The notes under the pieces are model-generated. The model had not been told where the DNA came from, ran no database searches, and saw nothing but the letters and a program-made list of their open reading frames with translations. A stretch of 64,000 nucleotides of DNA from Streptomyces sp. DH12. Lineage in GTDB: Bacteria > Actinomycetota > Actinomycetes > Streptomycetales > Streptomycetaceae. Each line of letters opens with the position of its first letter. The stretch's first letter is position 1. Both the position numbers and the translations under genes were made by a program. The stretch covers positions 62,001-126,000 of the forward strand of contig NZ_JAHWGT010000011.1 of NCBI RefSeq assembly GCF_020873895.1. Reading direction: 5' to 3'. Below, one piece after another: positions 1 to 8,901 of this stretch.

Positions 1-699
1 GGCGCGCACGGAGCCGGTGATGGAGGCCATGGCGGGGGTCGGGTGCTCGACCATGAGGCGGCCGCTGTCGCGGTCGCCGCAGACGACGTTGAAGACGCCC
101 TTGGGGAGGATCTGCCCGATGATCTCGGCGATGAGGACCGTCGAGGCGGGCGTGGTGTCCGAGGGCTTCAGCACGACGGTGTTGCCCGCGGCGAGGGCCG
201 GGGCGAACTTCCAGACGGCCATCATCATCGGGTAGTTCCAGGGGGCGACCTGGGCGCAGACGCCGACCGGCTCGCGGCGCACGATGGAGGTCATGCCCTC
301 CATGTACTCGCCCGCGGAGCGGCCCTCCAGCAGACGGGCGGCGCCGGCGAAGAAGCGGATCTGGTCGACCATCGGGGGCAGCTCCTCGCTGCGGGTGAGG
401 CCCACGGGCTTGCCCGTGTTCTCGCACTCCGCGGCGATGAGGTCCTCGGCGCGCTCCTCGAAGGCGTCCGCGATCCGCAGCAGGGCCTTCTGGCGCTCGG
501 CGGGGGTGGTGTCCCGCCAGGCGGGGAACGCGGCGGCCGCGGCCTCCATGGCGGCGTCGACGTCGGCCGCGCCGGAGAGCGGGGAGGTGGCGTAGACCTC
601 ACCGGTGGCGGGGTTGACGACGTCGATGGTCCGGCCGTCGGCGGCATCCCGGAACTCGCCGTTGATGTAGTTGCGCAGACGACGCAGTTCGGTGGTCAC
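1..699 (-). CDS. Aldehyde dehydrogenase, probably gamma-aminobutyraldehyde dehydrogenase (C-terminus outside window)
   Basis: This is the first 233 residues of an NAD(P)-dependent aldehyde dehydrogenase, cytoplasmic, oxidising an aldehyde to its acid. The sequence shows the ALDH fold start (NYINGEF, VVNPATGEV), then APWNYPM, a cofactor-binding segment with the lysine of VLKPSDTTP, and GVFNVVCG. The catalytic cysteine lies beyond the window edge. The start is a GTG at 699 behind a strong AGGAGGGG. It diverges from an Lrp-type regulator and an aminotransferase, which suggests oxidation of an aminoaldehyde made by that aminotransferase. That substrate is inferred; family membership is clear. Confidence 0.88.
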   Translation of the reverse strand, partial: MTTELRRLRNYINGEFRDAADGRTIDVVNPATGEVYATSPLSGAADVDAAMEAAAAAFPAWRDTTPAERQKALLRIADAFEERAEDLIAAECENTGKPVGLTRSEELPPMVDQIRFFAGAARLLEGRSAGEYMEGMTSIVRREPVGVCAQVAPWNYPMMMAVWKFAPALAAGNTVVLKPSDTTPASTVLIAEIIGQILPKGVFNVVCGDRDSGRLMVEHPTPAMASITGSVRA

Positions 700-902
700 G
701 TGGCCACCCCTCCTGTCGGTTTCGGTGTTCGTGGTCACCCGCCGCCCCCGCGGGGGCCTGTCCGGTGGGTGAGACACCCAAGCCTAGTCGCTGGGTCCAC
801 GCTTTCGACAGCCCCGACGCTCCAGAACTTCGGATTCAGTGAGATCAAACCTCCGCGACAACGAATTACATCGGTTCGGGGTTGCGTGAGCGACGAGTCT
901 CG

Positions 903-1409
903 GTGCACAGTGAAGTCGTGGCCAGCCGAAGCGCAGAGTCCAGGACCGGCAGTGGATCGTCCCCCGCGATCGACGCCGTGTCCCTGGCGATCATCGAACA
1001 GCTCCAGGAGGACGGACGCCGTCCCTACGCCGCGATCGGCAAGGCCGTGGGCCTGTCGGAGGCGGCGGTGCGCCAGCGCGTCCAGAAGCTCCTCGACCAG
1101 GGCGTCATGCAGATCGTCGCCGTCACCGACCCGCTCACCGTGGGCTTCCGGCGGCAGGCGATGGTCGGCATCAACGTCGAGGGCGACGTGGAGCAGGTGG
1201 CGGACGCGGTGACGGCCATGGCCGAGTGCGAGTACGTGGTGATGACCGCGGGCTCCTTCGACCTCATGGTGGAGATCGTCTGCGAGGACGACGACCACCT
1301 GCTGGATGTGATCAACAAGCGCATCCGCACCCTTCCCGGCGTGCGCTCCACCGAGAGCTTCGTCTACCTCAAGCTCAAGAAGCAGACCTACATGTGGGGA
1401 ACCCGATAG
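903..1409 (+). CDS. Lrp/AsnC family transcriptional regulator
   Basis: This is a small DNA-binding regulator of amino-acid or amine metabolism. An N-terminal AsnC-type winged helix-turn-helix (IIEQLQEDGRRPYAAIGKAV, then LSEAAVRQRVQKL) is followed by a RAM/effector domain ending in TLPGVRSTESFVYLKLKK. Size (about 168 residues) is normal. In-frame TTG 882, GTG 903 and GTG 918 are all possible starts with weak ribosome sites; I chose 903. It lies 2 bp before the aminotransferase and diverges from the aldehyde dehydrogenase, so it probably controls both, in response to a substrate I cannot identify from sequence. Confidence 0.9.
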   Translation: MHSEVVASRSAESRTGSGSSPAIDAVSLAIIEQLQEDGRRPYAAIGKAVGLSEAAVRQRVQKLLDQGVMQIVAVTDPLTVGFRRQAMVGINVEGDVEQVADAVTAMAECEYVVMTAGSFDLMVEIVCEDDDHLLDVINKRIRTLPGVRSTESFVYLKLKKQTYMWGTR

Positions 1410-1411
1410 CC

Positions 1412-2779
1412 GTGAGCAACTCCCGCGATCTCTCCAAGACCGCGTACGACCACCTGTGGATGCACTTCACCCGCATGTCGTCGTACGAGAACAGCCCCGT
1501 CCCGACCATCGTCCGCGGCGAGGGCACCTACATCTACGACGACAAGGGCAAGCGCTACCTCGACGGCCTCGCCGGCCTCTTCGTGGTGCAGGCCGGCCAC
1601 GGCCGCACCGAGCTGGCCGAGACGGCGTACAAGCAGGCGCAGGAGCTCGCGTTCTTCCCCGTGTGGTCCTACGCCCACCCGAAGGCCGTCGAGCTGGCCG
1701 AGCGGATCGCCCACCACGCCCCCGGCGACCTGAACAAGGTCTTCTTCACCACCGGCGGCGGCGAGGCGGTCGAGACCGCCTGGAAGCTGGCGAAGCAGTA
1801 CTTCAAGCTCGTCGGCAAGCCGACCAAGCACAAGGTGATCTCCCGGGCCGTCGCCTACCACGGCACCCCGCAGGGCGCCCTGTCCATCACCGGCCTGCCC
1901 GCCCTCAAGGCGCCCTTCGAGCCGCTCGTCCCGGGCGCGCACAAGGTGCCGAACACCAACATCTACCGCGCCCCGATCCACGGCGACGACCCCGAGGCCT
2001 TCGGCCGCTGGGCCGCCGACCAGATCGAGCAGCAGATCCTCTTCGAGGGCCCGGACACCGTCGCCGCCGTCTTCCTGGAGCCGGTGCAGAACGCCGGCGG
2101 CTGCTTCCCGCCGCCGCCCGGGTACTTCCAGCGGGTCCGCGAGATCTGCGACCAGTACGACGTGCTGCTCGTCTCCGACGAGGTCATCTGCGCCTTCGGC
2201 CGTCTCGGCACGATGTTCGCCTGCGACAAGTTCGGCTACGTGCCCGACATGATCACCTGCGCCAAGGGCATGACCTCGGGGTACTCCCCGATCGGCGCGT
2301 GCGTCATCTCCGACCGCCTGGCCGAGCCGTTCTACAAGGGCGACAACACCTTCCTGCACGGCTACACCTTCGGCGGCCACCCGGTCTCCGCGGCGGTCGG
2401 CCTCGCCAACCTCGACATCTTCGAGCGCGAGAACCTCAACCAGCACGTCCTGGACAACGAGGGCGCCTTCCGCTCGACCCTGGAGAAGCTCCACGACCTG
2501 CCCATCGTCGGCGACGTGCGCGGCAACGGCTTCTTCTACGGCATCGAGCTGGTCAAGGACAAGAACACCAAGGAGTCGTTCGACGAGGCCGAGACCGAGC
2601 GCGTCCTGTACGGCTTCCTCTCCAAGGCGCTCTACGACAACGGCCTGTACTGCCGCGCCGACGACCGCGGCGACCCGGTCGTCCAGCTCGCCCCGCCGCT
2701 GGTCTCCGACCAGTCGACGTTCGACGAGATCGAGCAGATCCTCCGGGCCACCCTCACCGAGGCCTGGACCAAGCTCTGA
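1412..2779 (+). CDS. Class III PLP-dependent aminotransferase (omega-amine or polyamine type)
   Basis: This is a fold-type I, class III aminotransferase of 455 residues, probably moving the terminal amino group of a diamine or omega-amino acid to a keto acid. Visible landmarks are FTTGGGEAVETAWKLA (cofactor phosphate site), VFLEPVQNAGG, LVSDEVICAFGRLG (aspartate that contacts the pyridine ring) and ITCAKGMTSGY (Schiff-base lysine). GTG 1412 has GGGGA 11 nt upstream. An in-frame GTG at 1394, overlapping the regulator gene, is an alternative. Its neighbours suggest amine to aldehyde, then aldehyde to acid by the dehydrogenase. The substrate is inferred. Confidence 0.9.
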   Translation: MSNSRDLSKTAYDHLWMHFTRMSSYENSPVPTIVRGEGTYIYDDKGKRYLDGLAGLFVVQAGHGRTELAETAYKQAQELAFFPVWSYAHPKAVELAERIAHHAPGDLNKVFFTTGGGEAVETAWKLAKQYFKLVGKPTKHKVISRAVAYHGTPQGALSITGLPALKAPFEPLVPGAHKVPNTNIYRAPIHGDDPEAFGRWAADQIEQQILFEGPDTVAAVFLEPVQNAGGCFPPPPGYFQRVREICDQYDVLLVSDEVICAFGRLGTMFACDKFGYVPDMITCAKGMTSGYSPIGACVISDRLAEPFYKGDNTFLHGYTFGGHPVSAAVGLANLDIFERENLNQHVLDNEGAFRSTLEKLHDLPIVGDVRGNGFFYGIELVKDKNTKESFDEAETERVLYGFLSKALYDNGLYCRADDRGDPVVQLAPPLVSDQSTFDEIEQILRATLTEAWTKL

Positions 2780-2831
2780 CCGGTCCGAGCCGAAACCTTC
2801 CCTCACCTCGGCTCACCGTCGTCCGCCGACG

Positions 2832-2877
2832 GGCCGCGGCCCGGGTTCACCCACGCGGGTGCATCCGGGCCGCGGCC
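2832..2877 (+). terminator. GC-rich hairpin terminator after the aminotransferase gene
   Basis: A perfect 13-bp inverted repeat (GGCCGCGGCCCGG at 2832-2844, complement at 2865-2877) encloses a smaller CACCC/GGGTG hairpin. It lies about 50 nt past the aminotransferase stop. There is no T-tract, as is common for actinobacterial terminators. Confidence 0.7.
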
Positions 2878-2996
2878 GTTTGCCGTTCCGGCGACACACC
2901 GTCCGACCAGGGTGAACAGCGTGTTATGTTCCGACCGGTTCGGGGGGACAGGAACGGGACAGGAACGGCTCCGAGCTGATCTGAGGTGTGACGGAC

Positions 2997-3725
2997 ATGG
3001 TGGCCCCGCCCGACAACGACGTGCTGTGGGCGCGTTCCCTGCACCACACGCACCACGGCTCCCCCGCACTCAGCGGCGTCTCCCTCGGCGTCCGCGAGGG
3101 CGAGATCCTCGCCGTGCACGGCCCGCGCGGCTGCGGCAAGACGACCCTGCTGCGCTGCCTCGCCGGCCACGTGGTCCCCGAGGAGGGCGAGGTCTGGTTC
3201 AACAGCCTCCCCGTGCACACCATGAGCGAGGTCCAGCGCGAACGGCTGCGCCGCGACCGCTTCGGCTGGATCGACCCCGAGCCGGGCCTCGTGCCCGAGC
3301 TGACCGCCTGGGAGAACGCCGCGCTGCCGCTGCTCCTGCGCGGCTGCTCGCACCGGGCGGCCCGGTCCGCCGCCCTCGAATGGCTCGAACGGCTCGACAT
3401 CGGCTCGTGCGCGACCAGCCGCCCGCACGCCCTGCTCCAGTCGCAGCGCCAGCGCGTCGCCGTCGCCCGCGCCCTCGTCGCCGCCCCGGCGGTCCTCTTC
3501 GCCGACGAACCCACCGCGCCCCTGTACAGCGCCGACCGCTCCCAGGTGCTGCGGACCCTGACCGCCGCGGCCCGCTCCCACCGCATCACCGTCGTCCTCG
3601 CCACGCACGACGCGGACGTCGCCGCGCTCGCCGACCGCACGGTGGCCCTCCTCGACGGGCGCCGCGTCAACTCCCTGCACGTCAACGGCGCGGAGGGGCT
3701 CGACGCGTGCTCGCTCTCCGTCTAG
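2997..3725 (+). CDS. ABC transporter ATP-binding protein with degenerate signature motif
   Basis: This is a 242-residue ABC ATPase of the LolD/MacB-like type that pairs with the membrane protein encoded next. Walker A is GPRGCGKTT (42-50), Walker B is VLFADEP (166-172), and the switch histidine is in LATHDAD. The signature, normally LSGGQ, reads LLQSQRQRV (147-155), so both conserved glycines are missing. ATG 2997 has GAGG 10 nt upstream; the in-frame GTG at 2988 is only 1 nt from that GAGG, so I prefer 2997. The last 19 bp overlap the partner gene. The substrate is unknown, and the ATPase may be weak or mainly regulatory. Confidence 0.85.
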   Translation: MVAPPDNDVLWARSLHHTHHGSPALSGVSLGVREGEILAVHGPRGCGKTTLLRCLAGHVVPEEGEVWFNSLPVHTMSEVQRERLRRDRFGWIDPEPGLVPELTAWENAALPLLLRGCSHRAARSAALEWLERLDIGSCATSRPHALLQSQRQRVAVARALVAAPAVLFADEPTAPLYSADRSQVLRTLTAAARSHRITVVLATHDADVAALADRTVALLDGRRVNSLHVNGAEGLDACSLSV

Positions 3726-4909
3726 CCCGCGGCGCCCACCCCTTCCTCCTCCTGCGCCGCCTGCTGGTCACCGCGGCCTCCGCCGGAGTGGGCTTCCTGC
3801 TGCTGAGCGCCCTCGGCCACGCCCTCGCGCACCCTGACCGGTCCTCCGCCTCCGCGGTGCGCCTGGCGTGGAGCGCCCTGCCGCTGGCCGCGGCCGTGTA
3901 CCTGGCCGTCGCCGTCGCCCGTACCGACCCCGGCACCCGGCCCCGGCGCGGCCTGTCCGCCGCCGGTCTGGGCCCGGCCCGGCTCGCCGCGCTGGCCGCC
4001 GCGTCCACGGCCGCCGTCTGCGCGCTCGGCTCCGCCCTGGGGCTCCTGCTCTTCCTCCACCTGCGCGGCGGCCTGTCGGGGCTGCCGTTCGGCGGGGCCG
4101 CCGCCGGGCTCCTCGGCGCCGGACGGCCCCTGCCGGTGCCGGCCGCGCTCACCCTGCTGGCCGTCGTCCCCGCCACCGCGTACGCCGCGACCACCCTCGC
4201 CCTGCTGCCCCGCGCGGGCCGCTTCGGCGGGCGCCGCGGCGCCGCCCGGGGCGACGGCGCGGCCGCGCCCGTCGAGGCCCGCGACCCGTTCGACCCGGCA
4301 CCGGCGCCGACCGGCCTGCCCTGGGGGGTCGCCCTGATCGCCCTCGGCCTGGCCGCCGAGGTGTACGGGGCGCGCGGCGCCGACGGCGGCGCGGTCCCCC
4401 TGCCGGGCGGGTTCCCGGGCAGCCCCGGCCCGGTGGTGGCCGGCTGGGTCCTCACCACCCTGGGCCTCGCGGTCGCCGGGCCGGGCATCGTCCACCTGTG
4501 CGGGCGGCTCGTCCAGGCGTACCGGCCGGGCGCCACCCGGCTCCTGTCGGGCCGGGCGCTGATGGACGAGGCCCGCCGCATCGGCCGCCCGCTGGGCGTG
4601 CTGTGCGCGGCGGTCTCCGCGGCGATCACGGCGTACGCCCTGGCCGGCCAGGGCGGCTCCCGCCCCTTCGGGCCGCTCACGGGCCTCGGCGCCGGGCTCG
4701 TCCTGGCCTGCGCGACGGCGACGCTCCTCACCGCCGCCGTCGAGACGCGCCAGAGCCGCGCCGGGACGACCGCCGCCCTGATCCGCCTCGGCGCCCCGGC
4801 GGGCCTGCTGCGCGGCGCGGCGCTGCTGCGCGCCGCGGTCCTGCTGGCCGTGTTCGCCCCGCTCGCCTGGGTCGTGGCCGTCCTGACCGCCCTGCCCCTG
4901 CGGCCCTGA
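3707..4909 (+). CDS. Multi-spanning membrane protein, partner of the upstream ABC ATPase
   Basis: This is a 400-residue integral membrane protein with several long hydrophobic segments (for example [20 protein letters not shown] near the N-terminus, and [19 protein letters not shown]) and a final pair near the C-terminus, about eight in all. The GTG start at 3707 sits 8 nt after GGAGGGG inside the ATPase gene and overlaps it by 19 bp, so the two genes are translationally coupled. This is the expected layout for an FtsX/MacB-like permease, but I see no diagnostic FtsX motif. The substrate or signal is unknown. Confidence 0.75.
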   Translation: MLALRLARGAHPFLLLRRLLVTAASAGVGFLLLSALGHALAHPDRSSASAVRLAWSALPLAAAVYLAVAVARTDPGTRPRRGLSAAGLGPARLAALAAASTAAVCALGSALGLLLFLHLRGGLSGLPFGGAAAGLLGAGRPLPVPAALTLLAVVPATAYAATTLALLPRAGRFGGRRGAARGDGAAAPVEARDPFDPAPAPTGLPWGVALIALGLAAEVYGARGADGGAVPLPGGFPGSPGPVVAGWVLTTLGLAVAGPGIVHLCGRLVQAYRPGATRLLSGRALMDEARRIGRPLGVLCAAVSAAITAYALAGQGGSRPFGPLTGLGAGLVLACATATLLTAAVETRQSRAGTTAALIRLGAPAGLLRGAALLRAAVLLAVFAPLAWVVAVLTALPLRP

Positions 4910-4928
4910 CCAGGGTGCCGCCCCACGG

Positions 4929-4946
4929 CCCGGCTACCCTGGCGCC
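4929..4946 (+). promoter_or_regulatory. Possible -10 box for a leaderless transcript
   Basis: TACCCT, a fit to the TANNNT -10 consensus, ends only about 6 nt before the ATG at 4947. There is no Shine-Dalgarno sequence in front of that ATG. This is the arrangement expected for leaderless mRNA, which is common in Streptomyces. No clear -35 box is visible. Confidence 0.35.
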
Positions 4947-6080
4947 ATGGCGCACCCTCCCCCGCACCGGCACGGGCACCGGCACGACCGCGAGATCGAG
5001 ACCCTGGAGGAGTTCGACCGGGTCGCGGCGGACGGCAGCCTCCTCGGATGGCGTGTACAGGCCCTCGATTTGAGGGGCCGTACGGCGGCGCTGCTGGCGG
5101 CCGACACCACCGCCGCCGTCTTCCTCGGCTGCCCCATGGCGCCCGAGGCGGCGGCCAAGGTCCGCGCCGACGGGGCGCTCGTCTTCCCGCCCGTGCCGGG
5201 CGTGCCGTTCGACCCCTACCGGGGACTGCTGTACACCCCGGACGAGCTCTTCGCCGGACTGGACGAGGAGCACGGCTACGCGGCGACGCCGGACGCGCGG
5301 ACGTACGCGTGGTTCCAGCGGACCATGCGGGACGGCGACGTCTTCGCGTCGATGCTGCGCTCCGTCCACGACGACGCGATCTCCGACGCGCTCGACGAGC
5401 GGCTCGCGGGCCTGCCCGTCGTCGGGGTGATGGGCGGCCACGCCATGGCACGCGGCACCGACGCGTACGAGGGCGCCGCCCGCCTCGGCCGGAGCCTCGC
5501 CCGGGCCGGGCTGACCGTGGCGACCGGGGGCGGTCCCGGCGCGATGGAGGCCGCCAACCTCGGCGCGTACACGGCGCCGCTCCCCGACGCCGTACTGGAC
5601 GAGGCGCTGCTGCTGCTCGGCAAGGAGCCGTCGTACGCGCCGTCCGTCGGCGCCTGGGCGCGCGCCGCGTTCGACGTGCGGGCCCGCTGGCCCCGGGGCG
5701 GCGACTCGATCGGCATCCCCACGTGGTTCTACGGCCACGAGCCGCCCAACGCCTTCGCCGGGCACATCGCGAAGTACTTCGCCAACGCCACCCGGGAGGA
5801 CGGCCTGCTGGCGCGCTGCACGGCCGGCGTCGTGTACCTGCCGGGCGCGGCCGGCACCGTCCAGGAGATCTTCGACAACGCCACGCCGAACTACTACGAG
5901 TCACGCGGCGAACCGACGCCGATGGTGCTGGTCAACCGGACCCACTGGACCGAGCACCTGCCCGCCTGGCCGCTGCTGCGGGCCCTCGCGGAGGGCCGGT
6001 CGATGGCGCCGCGCATCGCCCTGGTCGACACGGTGGAGGAGGCCCCGCAGGCCCTGCTCCGCCTGTCCGCCGCCCGCTGA
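4947..6080 (+). CDS. LOG-family (lysine decarboxylase-like Rossmann) protein
   Basis: This is a 377-residue cytoplasmic protein. The central Rossmann-type domain carries [25 protein letters not shown] and [13 protein letters not shown], which correspond to the nucleotide-binding GGGxGxMxA and PGGxGTxxE motifs of LOG proteins (cytokinin-type nucleoside-monophosphate phosphoribohydrolases). The second motif has A in place of the second G. A family-specific region of about 130 residues precedes the domain, so it is longer than classical LOG (about 190 residues). The real substrate is unknown. No ribosome site precedes the ATG, so translation may be leaderless. Confidence 0.8.
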   Translation: MAHPPPHRHGHRHDREIETLEEFDRVAADGSLLGWRVQALDLRGRTAALLAADTTAAVFLGCPMAPEAAAKVRADGALVFPPVPGVPFDPYRGLLYTPDELFAGLDEEHGYAATPDARTYAWFQRTMRDGDVFASMLRSVHDDAISDALDERLAGLPVVGVMGGHAMARGTDAYEGAARLGRSLARAGLTVATGGGPGAMEAANLGAYTAPLPDAVLDEALLLLGKEPSYAPSVGAWARAAFDVRARWPRGGDSIGIPTWFYGHEPPNAFAGHIAKYFANATREDGLLARCTAGVVYLPGAAGTVQEIFDNATPNYYESRGEPTPMVLVNRTHWTEHLPAWPLLRALAEGRSMAPRIALVDTVEEAPQALLRLSAAR

Positions 6081-6121
6081 GGCACCCGACCCAGCCGCGC
6101 CCGACCGGGCCGCCCCGCTGG

Positions 6122-6159
6122 GCCGCCCGCCGAGGGGCGGCGCGGCCGCGGGGCCCCGC
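6122..6159. terminator. GC-rich hairpins between convergent genes
   Basis: GCCGCCC/GGGCGGC (6122-6141, 7-bp arms, 6-nt loop) is followed by the self-complementary GCGGGGCCCCGC (6148-6159). Both lie between the LOG gene and the convergent thiQ end, so they could end transcription from both sides. Confidence 0.45.
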
Positions 6160-6176
6160 TGCGGCGCGGGCCCGCG

Positions 6177-7199
6177 TCAGCCCAGGACGACGACCTCGTC
6201 GGGGTCGAAGGCCACCCCGACCGCCGCGCCCTCATCTGGGGTGTCGCGCAGGGCGCACTCGGCCTCCAGGGGCGGGGCCTGCCCGTCGGCGGGGCGCAGC
6301 CGCACCGCGACGTGGTGGCCCCGGAACGTACGCCCCTCGACCGTGCAGCGCAGCCCGCCGGCCGGGTCGCCGAGCCGTACGCCGGCGGGGCGCACCAGCA
6401 GCCGGGCGGCGCCCTCCCGGGTGCCGGCCGGTACGGGCAGCGGGCCCCACGGGGTGGTGGCGGCGGTGCCGCGGACGGTGGCGGCGACCACGTTGTCGAA
6501 GCCGAGGAACCGCGCGACGAACTCCGACGCCGGCCGCCGCCACACCTCCAGGGGGCTGCCCACCTGGGCGATGCGCCCCTCGTGCATGACGACGACCCGG
6601 TCGGCGAGGGCGAACGCCTCGGCCTGGTCGTGGGTGACGGCGAGCACGGTCGTGCCGAGCTGCCCGAAGAGGCGGCGCAGCTCGGTGACGAGCCGTTCGC
6701 GCAGGCCCCGGTCGAGCTGGCCGAGCGGTTCGTCCAGCATCAGCAGGCGCGGTCGGGGCGCCAGGGCGCGGGCGAGGGCCACGCGCTGCTGCTCACCGCC
6801 GGACAGGGCGGCGACGGACCGCCGCCCCGCGCCCGGCAGACCCACCAGGTCCAGCAGTTCCTCGACCCGCGCGGTCCGCTCGGCGCGCGGCACCCCGCGC
6901 ACGCGCAGCCCGAAGGAGACGTTGCCGGCGACGTCGCGCTGCGGGAAGAGCTGGTGGTCCTGGAACATCAGGCCCACACCGCGCCGGTGCGCGGGCACAC
7001 CCGACTGGTCGGCGCCGTCGAGCAGGACGCGTCCCGCGTCGAGGGGCTGGAGTCCGGCCACCACGCGCAGCAGGGTGGACTTGCCGCTGCCGCTCGGGCC
7101 GAGCACGCAGACGATCTCGTGGTCGGCGACGTCCAGCGACACGGCGTCGACCGCGGCGCGCGGACCGAAGCGGACGGTCACGTCCTGGAGGGCGAGCAC
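6177..7199 (-). CDS. thiQ: Thiamine ABC transporter ATP-binding protein
   Basis: This is a 340-residue ATPase of the spermidine/iron/thiamine importer type. Walker A is GPSGSGKST (34-42), the signature is LSGGEQQRV (132-140), Walker B is RLLMLDEP (151-158), and the switch is AVTHD. A C-terminal OB-like (TOBE) domain follows. It energises uptake through ThiP with ThiB as binding protein. The GTG at 7199 follows GGGGAG by 7 nt and starts 2 bp before the end of thiP, so the genes are coupled. The thiamine assignment rests on ThiB and the TPP riboswitch upstream; the ATPase alone would not show substrate. Confidence 0.85.
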   Translation of the reverse strand: MLALQDVTVRFGPRAAVDAVSLDVADHEIVCVLGPSGSGKSTLLRVVAGLQPLDAGRVLLDGADQSGVPAHRRGVGLMFQDHQLFPQRDVAGNVSFGLRVRGVPRAERTARVEELLDLVGLPGAGRRSVAALSGGEQQRVALARALAPRPRLLMLDEPLGQLDRGLRERLVTELRRLFGQLGTTVLAVTHDQAEAFALADRVVVMHEGRIAQVGSPLEVWRRPASEFVARFLGFDNVVAATVRGTAATTPWGPLPVPAGTREGAARLLVRPAGVRLGDPAGGLRCTVEGRTFRGHHVAVRLRPADGQAPPLEAECALRDTPDEGAAVGVAFDPDEVVVLG

Positions 7200-7200
7200 G

Positions 7201-8901
7201 TCACAGCTCCCCGGACCGGTCGACGCGGACACGTTCGAGCAGGAGCAGGGCCACCGCGCACACCACCATCAGGATCGTCGAGAGGGCCATCGCCTGGCCG
7301 TAGTTGAGTTCGCCGGGCCGGCCGAGGAGCCGGGCCACGGCGACCGGGAGGGTGGGGTCGTCGGGGCGGGCGATGAAGACGGTCGCCCCGAACTCGCCGA
7401 GGGACACGGCGAACGCGAACCCCGCCGCCACCAGCAGGGCCCGCCCCACCATCGGCAGGTCCACCTCGCGCCAGGCCCGCCACGGCGACGCGCCGAGCAC
7501 CGCCGCGGCCTCGCGCAGCCGCGCGTCCACCGCCCGCAGCACGGGGAGCACCGTCCGTACGACGAAGGGAACGCCGACCAGGGCCTGGGCGAGCGGTACG
7601 AGGATCCACGAGGAGCGCAGGTCGAGCGGCGGTTCGTCCAGCGTGATGAGGAAGCCGAAGCCGACGGTCACGGCGGACACCCCGAGCGGCAGCATCAGCA
7701 GCGCGTCGAAGCCGCGCACCAGCCGCCCGGCGGTGGGGGCCGCCCCGTTCGTCGAGCGGTACCGGGAGTCGGGCAGGGTGAGCGCGGCGGCGGCGAGCCC
7801 GCCGATCAGCAGGGCGACGGCCGTCGCGACGAGGGCGTACTCCAGGGAGTTGCCGATGGCCTCGACGGGCGGCACGAGGAACGTCCCGCCGCCCGCGCCC
7901 GCGTCGCCGAGCGCCCGGTAGTAGCCGAGCCCGCCGTCGAAGGACCGTTCCACGAGCACGGCGAGCGGCAGCAGGAGCAGCAGCACCACCGTCAGGAGGA
8001 CGGCGGCCAGCAGCGCCCACTGACCGGCGCCGCGCGGGCGCCGGGCGGTGCCGCCCGCGTCCACCAGCCCCAGCGCGGACTCGCGGCGCCGGACCGTGCG
8101 GGCGTGTACGGCGAGGATCGCGCCGACCGCGGCGAACTGCACCAGCGTGAGCACCGCCGCCGTCGGCAGGTCGAGCAGCTGCGCGGTCTGCCGGTAGATC
8201 TCCGCCTCCAGCGTGCGGTACGCGGGCCCGCCGAGGATCTGGACGATGCCGAAGGAGGTGTACGTGAAGAGGAAGACCATCAGCGCGGCGGCGGCCACGG
8301 CGGGCGCGAGCGCCGGCAGGGTGACCCGGCGCCACGCCGCGAACCGCGAGGCGCCGAGCACCCGGGCGGCCTCCTCCTGGCGCGGGTCGAGCTGCGCCCA
8401 CAGTCCGCCGACGGTGCGGACGACGACCGCGTAGTTGAAGAAGACGTGCGCGAGGAGGATCGCCCACACGGTGGTGTCGAGCCGTACGCCCCACAGCTCG
8501 TCGAGGAGCCCGTCCCGGCCGAGGACGGCGAGGAACGCGGTCCCGACGACGACCGTCGGCAGGACGAACGGCACGGTGACGACCGCCCGCAGCAGCCCCT
8601 TGCCGGGGAAGTCGAAACGGGCGAGGACGTACGCGCCGGGCAGCGCGACCAGCAGGGTGAGGGCGGTCGAGGCGAGCGCCTGCCAGGTGGTGAACCACAG
8701 GACGTCCAGGACGTCGGGGCGGCCCAGCACGTCGCCGAGCCGCCCGAGCCGCCAGCCGTCGTCGGTCCGCAGCCCGCGGCCGACGATCGCGGTGACGGGG
8801 TAGGCGAAGAAGACGCCGAAGAACGCCACGGGCAGGACCATGAGCCCGGCCCGCAGCGCTCGGCGCCCGCGGGTGCCTACTTCAGGACGAGCGAGGACCA
8901 C
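7201..8901 (-). CDS. thiP: Thiamine ABC transporter permease (fused two-domain type)
   Basis: This is a 566-residue inner-membrane permease with two homologous halves, each having about six spans and an EAA loop (EEAARVLGASRFAAWRRVTLP in the first half, EAAAVLGASPWRAWREVDLP in the second). This fused layout is typical of ThiP and FbpB proteins. The chosen GTG 8901 overlaps thiB by 25 bp. ATG 8841 is an alternative start that would shorten the cytoplasmic N-terminus by 20 residues; neither has a strong ribosome site. Confidence 0.85.
   Translation of the reverse strand: MVLARPEVGTRGRRALRAGLMVLPVAFFGVFFAYPVTAIVGRGLRTDDGWRLGRLGDVLGRPDVLDVLWFTTWQALASTALTLLVALPGAYVLARFDFPGKGLLRAVVTVPFVLPTVVVGTAFLAVLGRDGLLDELWGVRLDTTVWAILLAHVFFNYAVVVRTVGGLWAQLDPRQEEAARVLGASRFAAWRRVTLPALAPAVAAAALMVFLFTYTSFGIVQILGGPAYRTLEAEIYRQTAQLLDLPTAAVLTLVQFAAVGAILAVHARTVRRRESALGLVDAGGTARRPRGAGQWALLAAVLLTVVLLLLLPLAVLVERSFDGGLGYYRALGDAGAGGGTFLVPPVEAIGNSLEYALVATAVALLIGGLAAAALTLPDSRYRSTNGAAPTAGRLVRGFDALLMLPLGVSAVTVGFGFLITLDEPPLDLRSSWILVPLAQALVGVPFVVRTVLPVLRAVDARLREAAAVLGASPWRAWREVDLPMVGRALLVAAGFAFAVSLGEFGATVFIARPDDPTLPVAVARLLGRPGELNYGQAMALSTILMVVCAVALLLLERVRVDRSGEL

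Noticed and set aside
3682-5904. Long Arg-rich open frame antisense to the ABC permease and LOG genes
   Set aside because: Arg/Ser/Pro-rich artefact of frame-shifted GC-rich codons; no domain.
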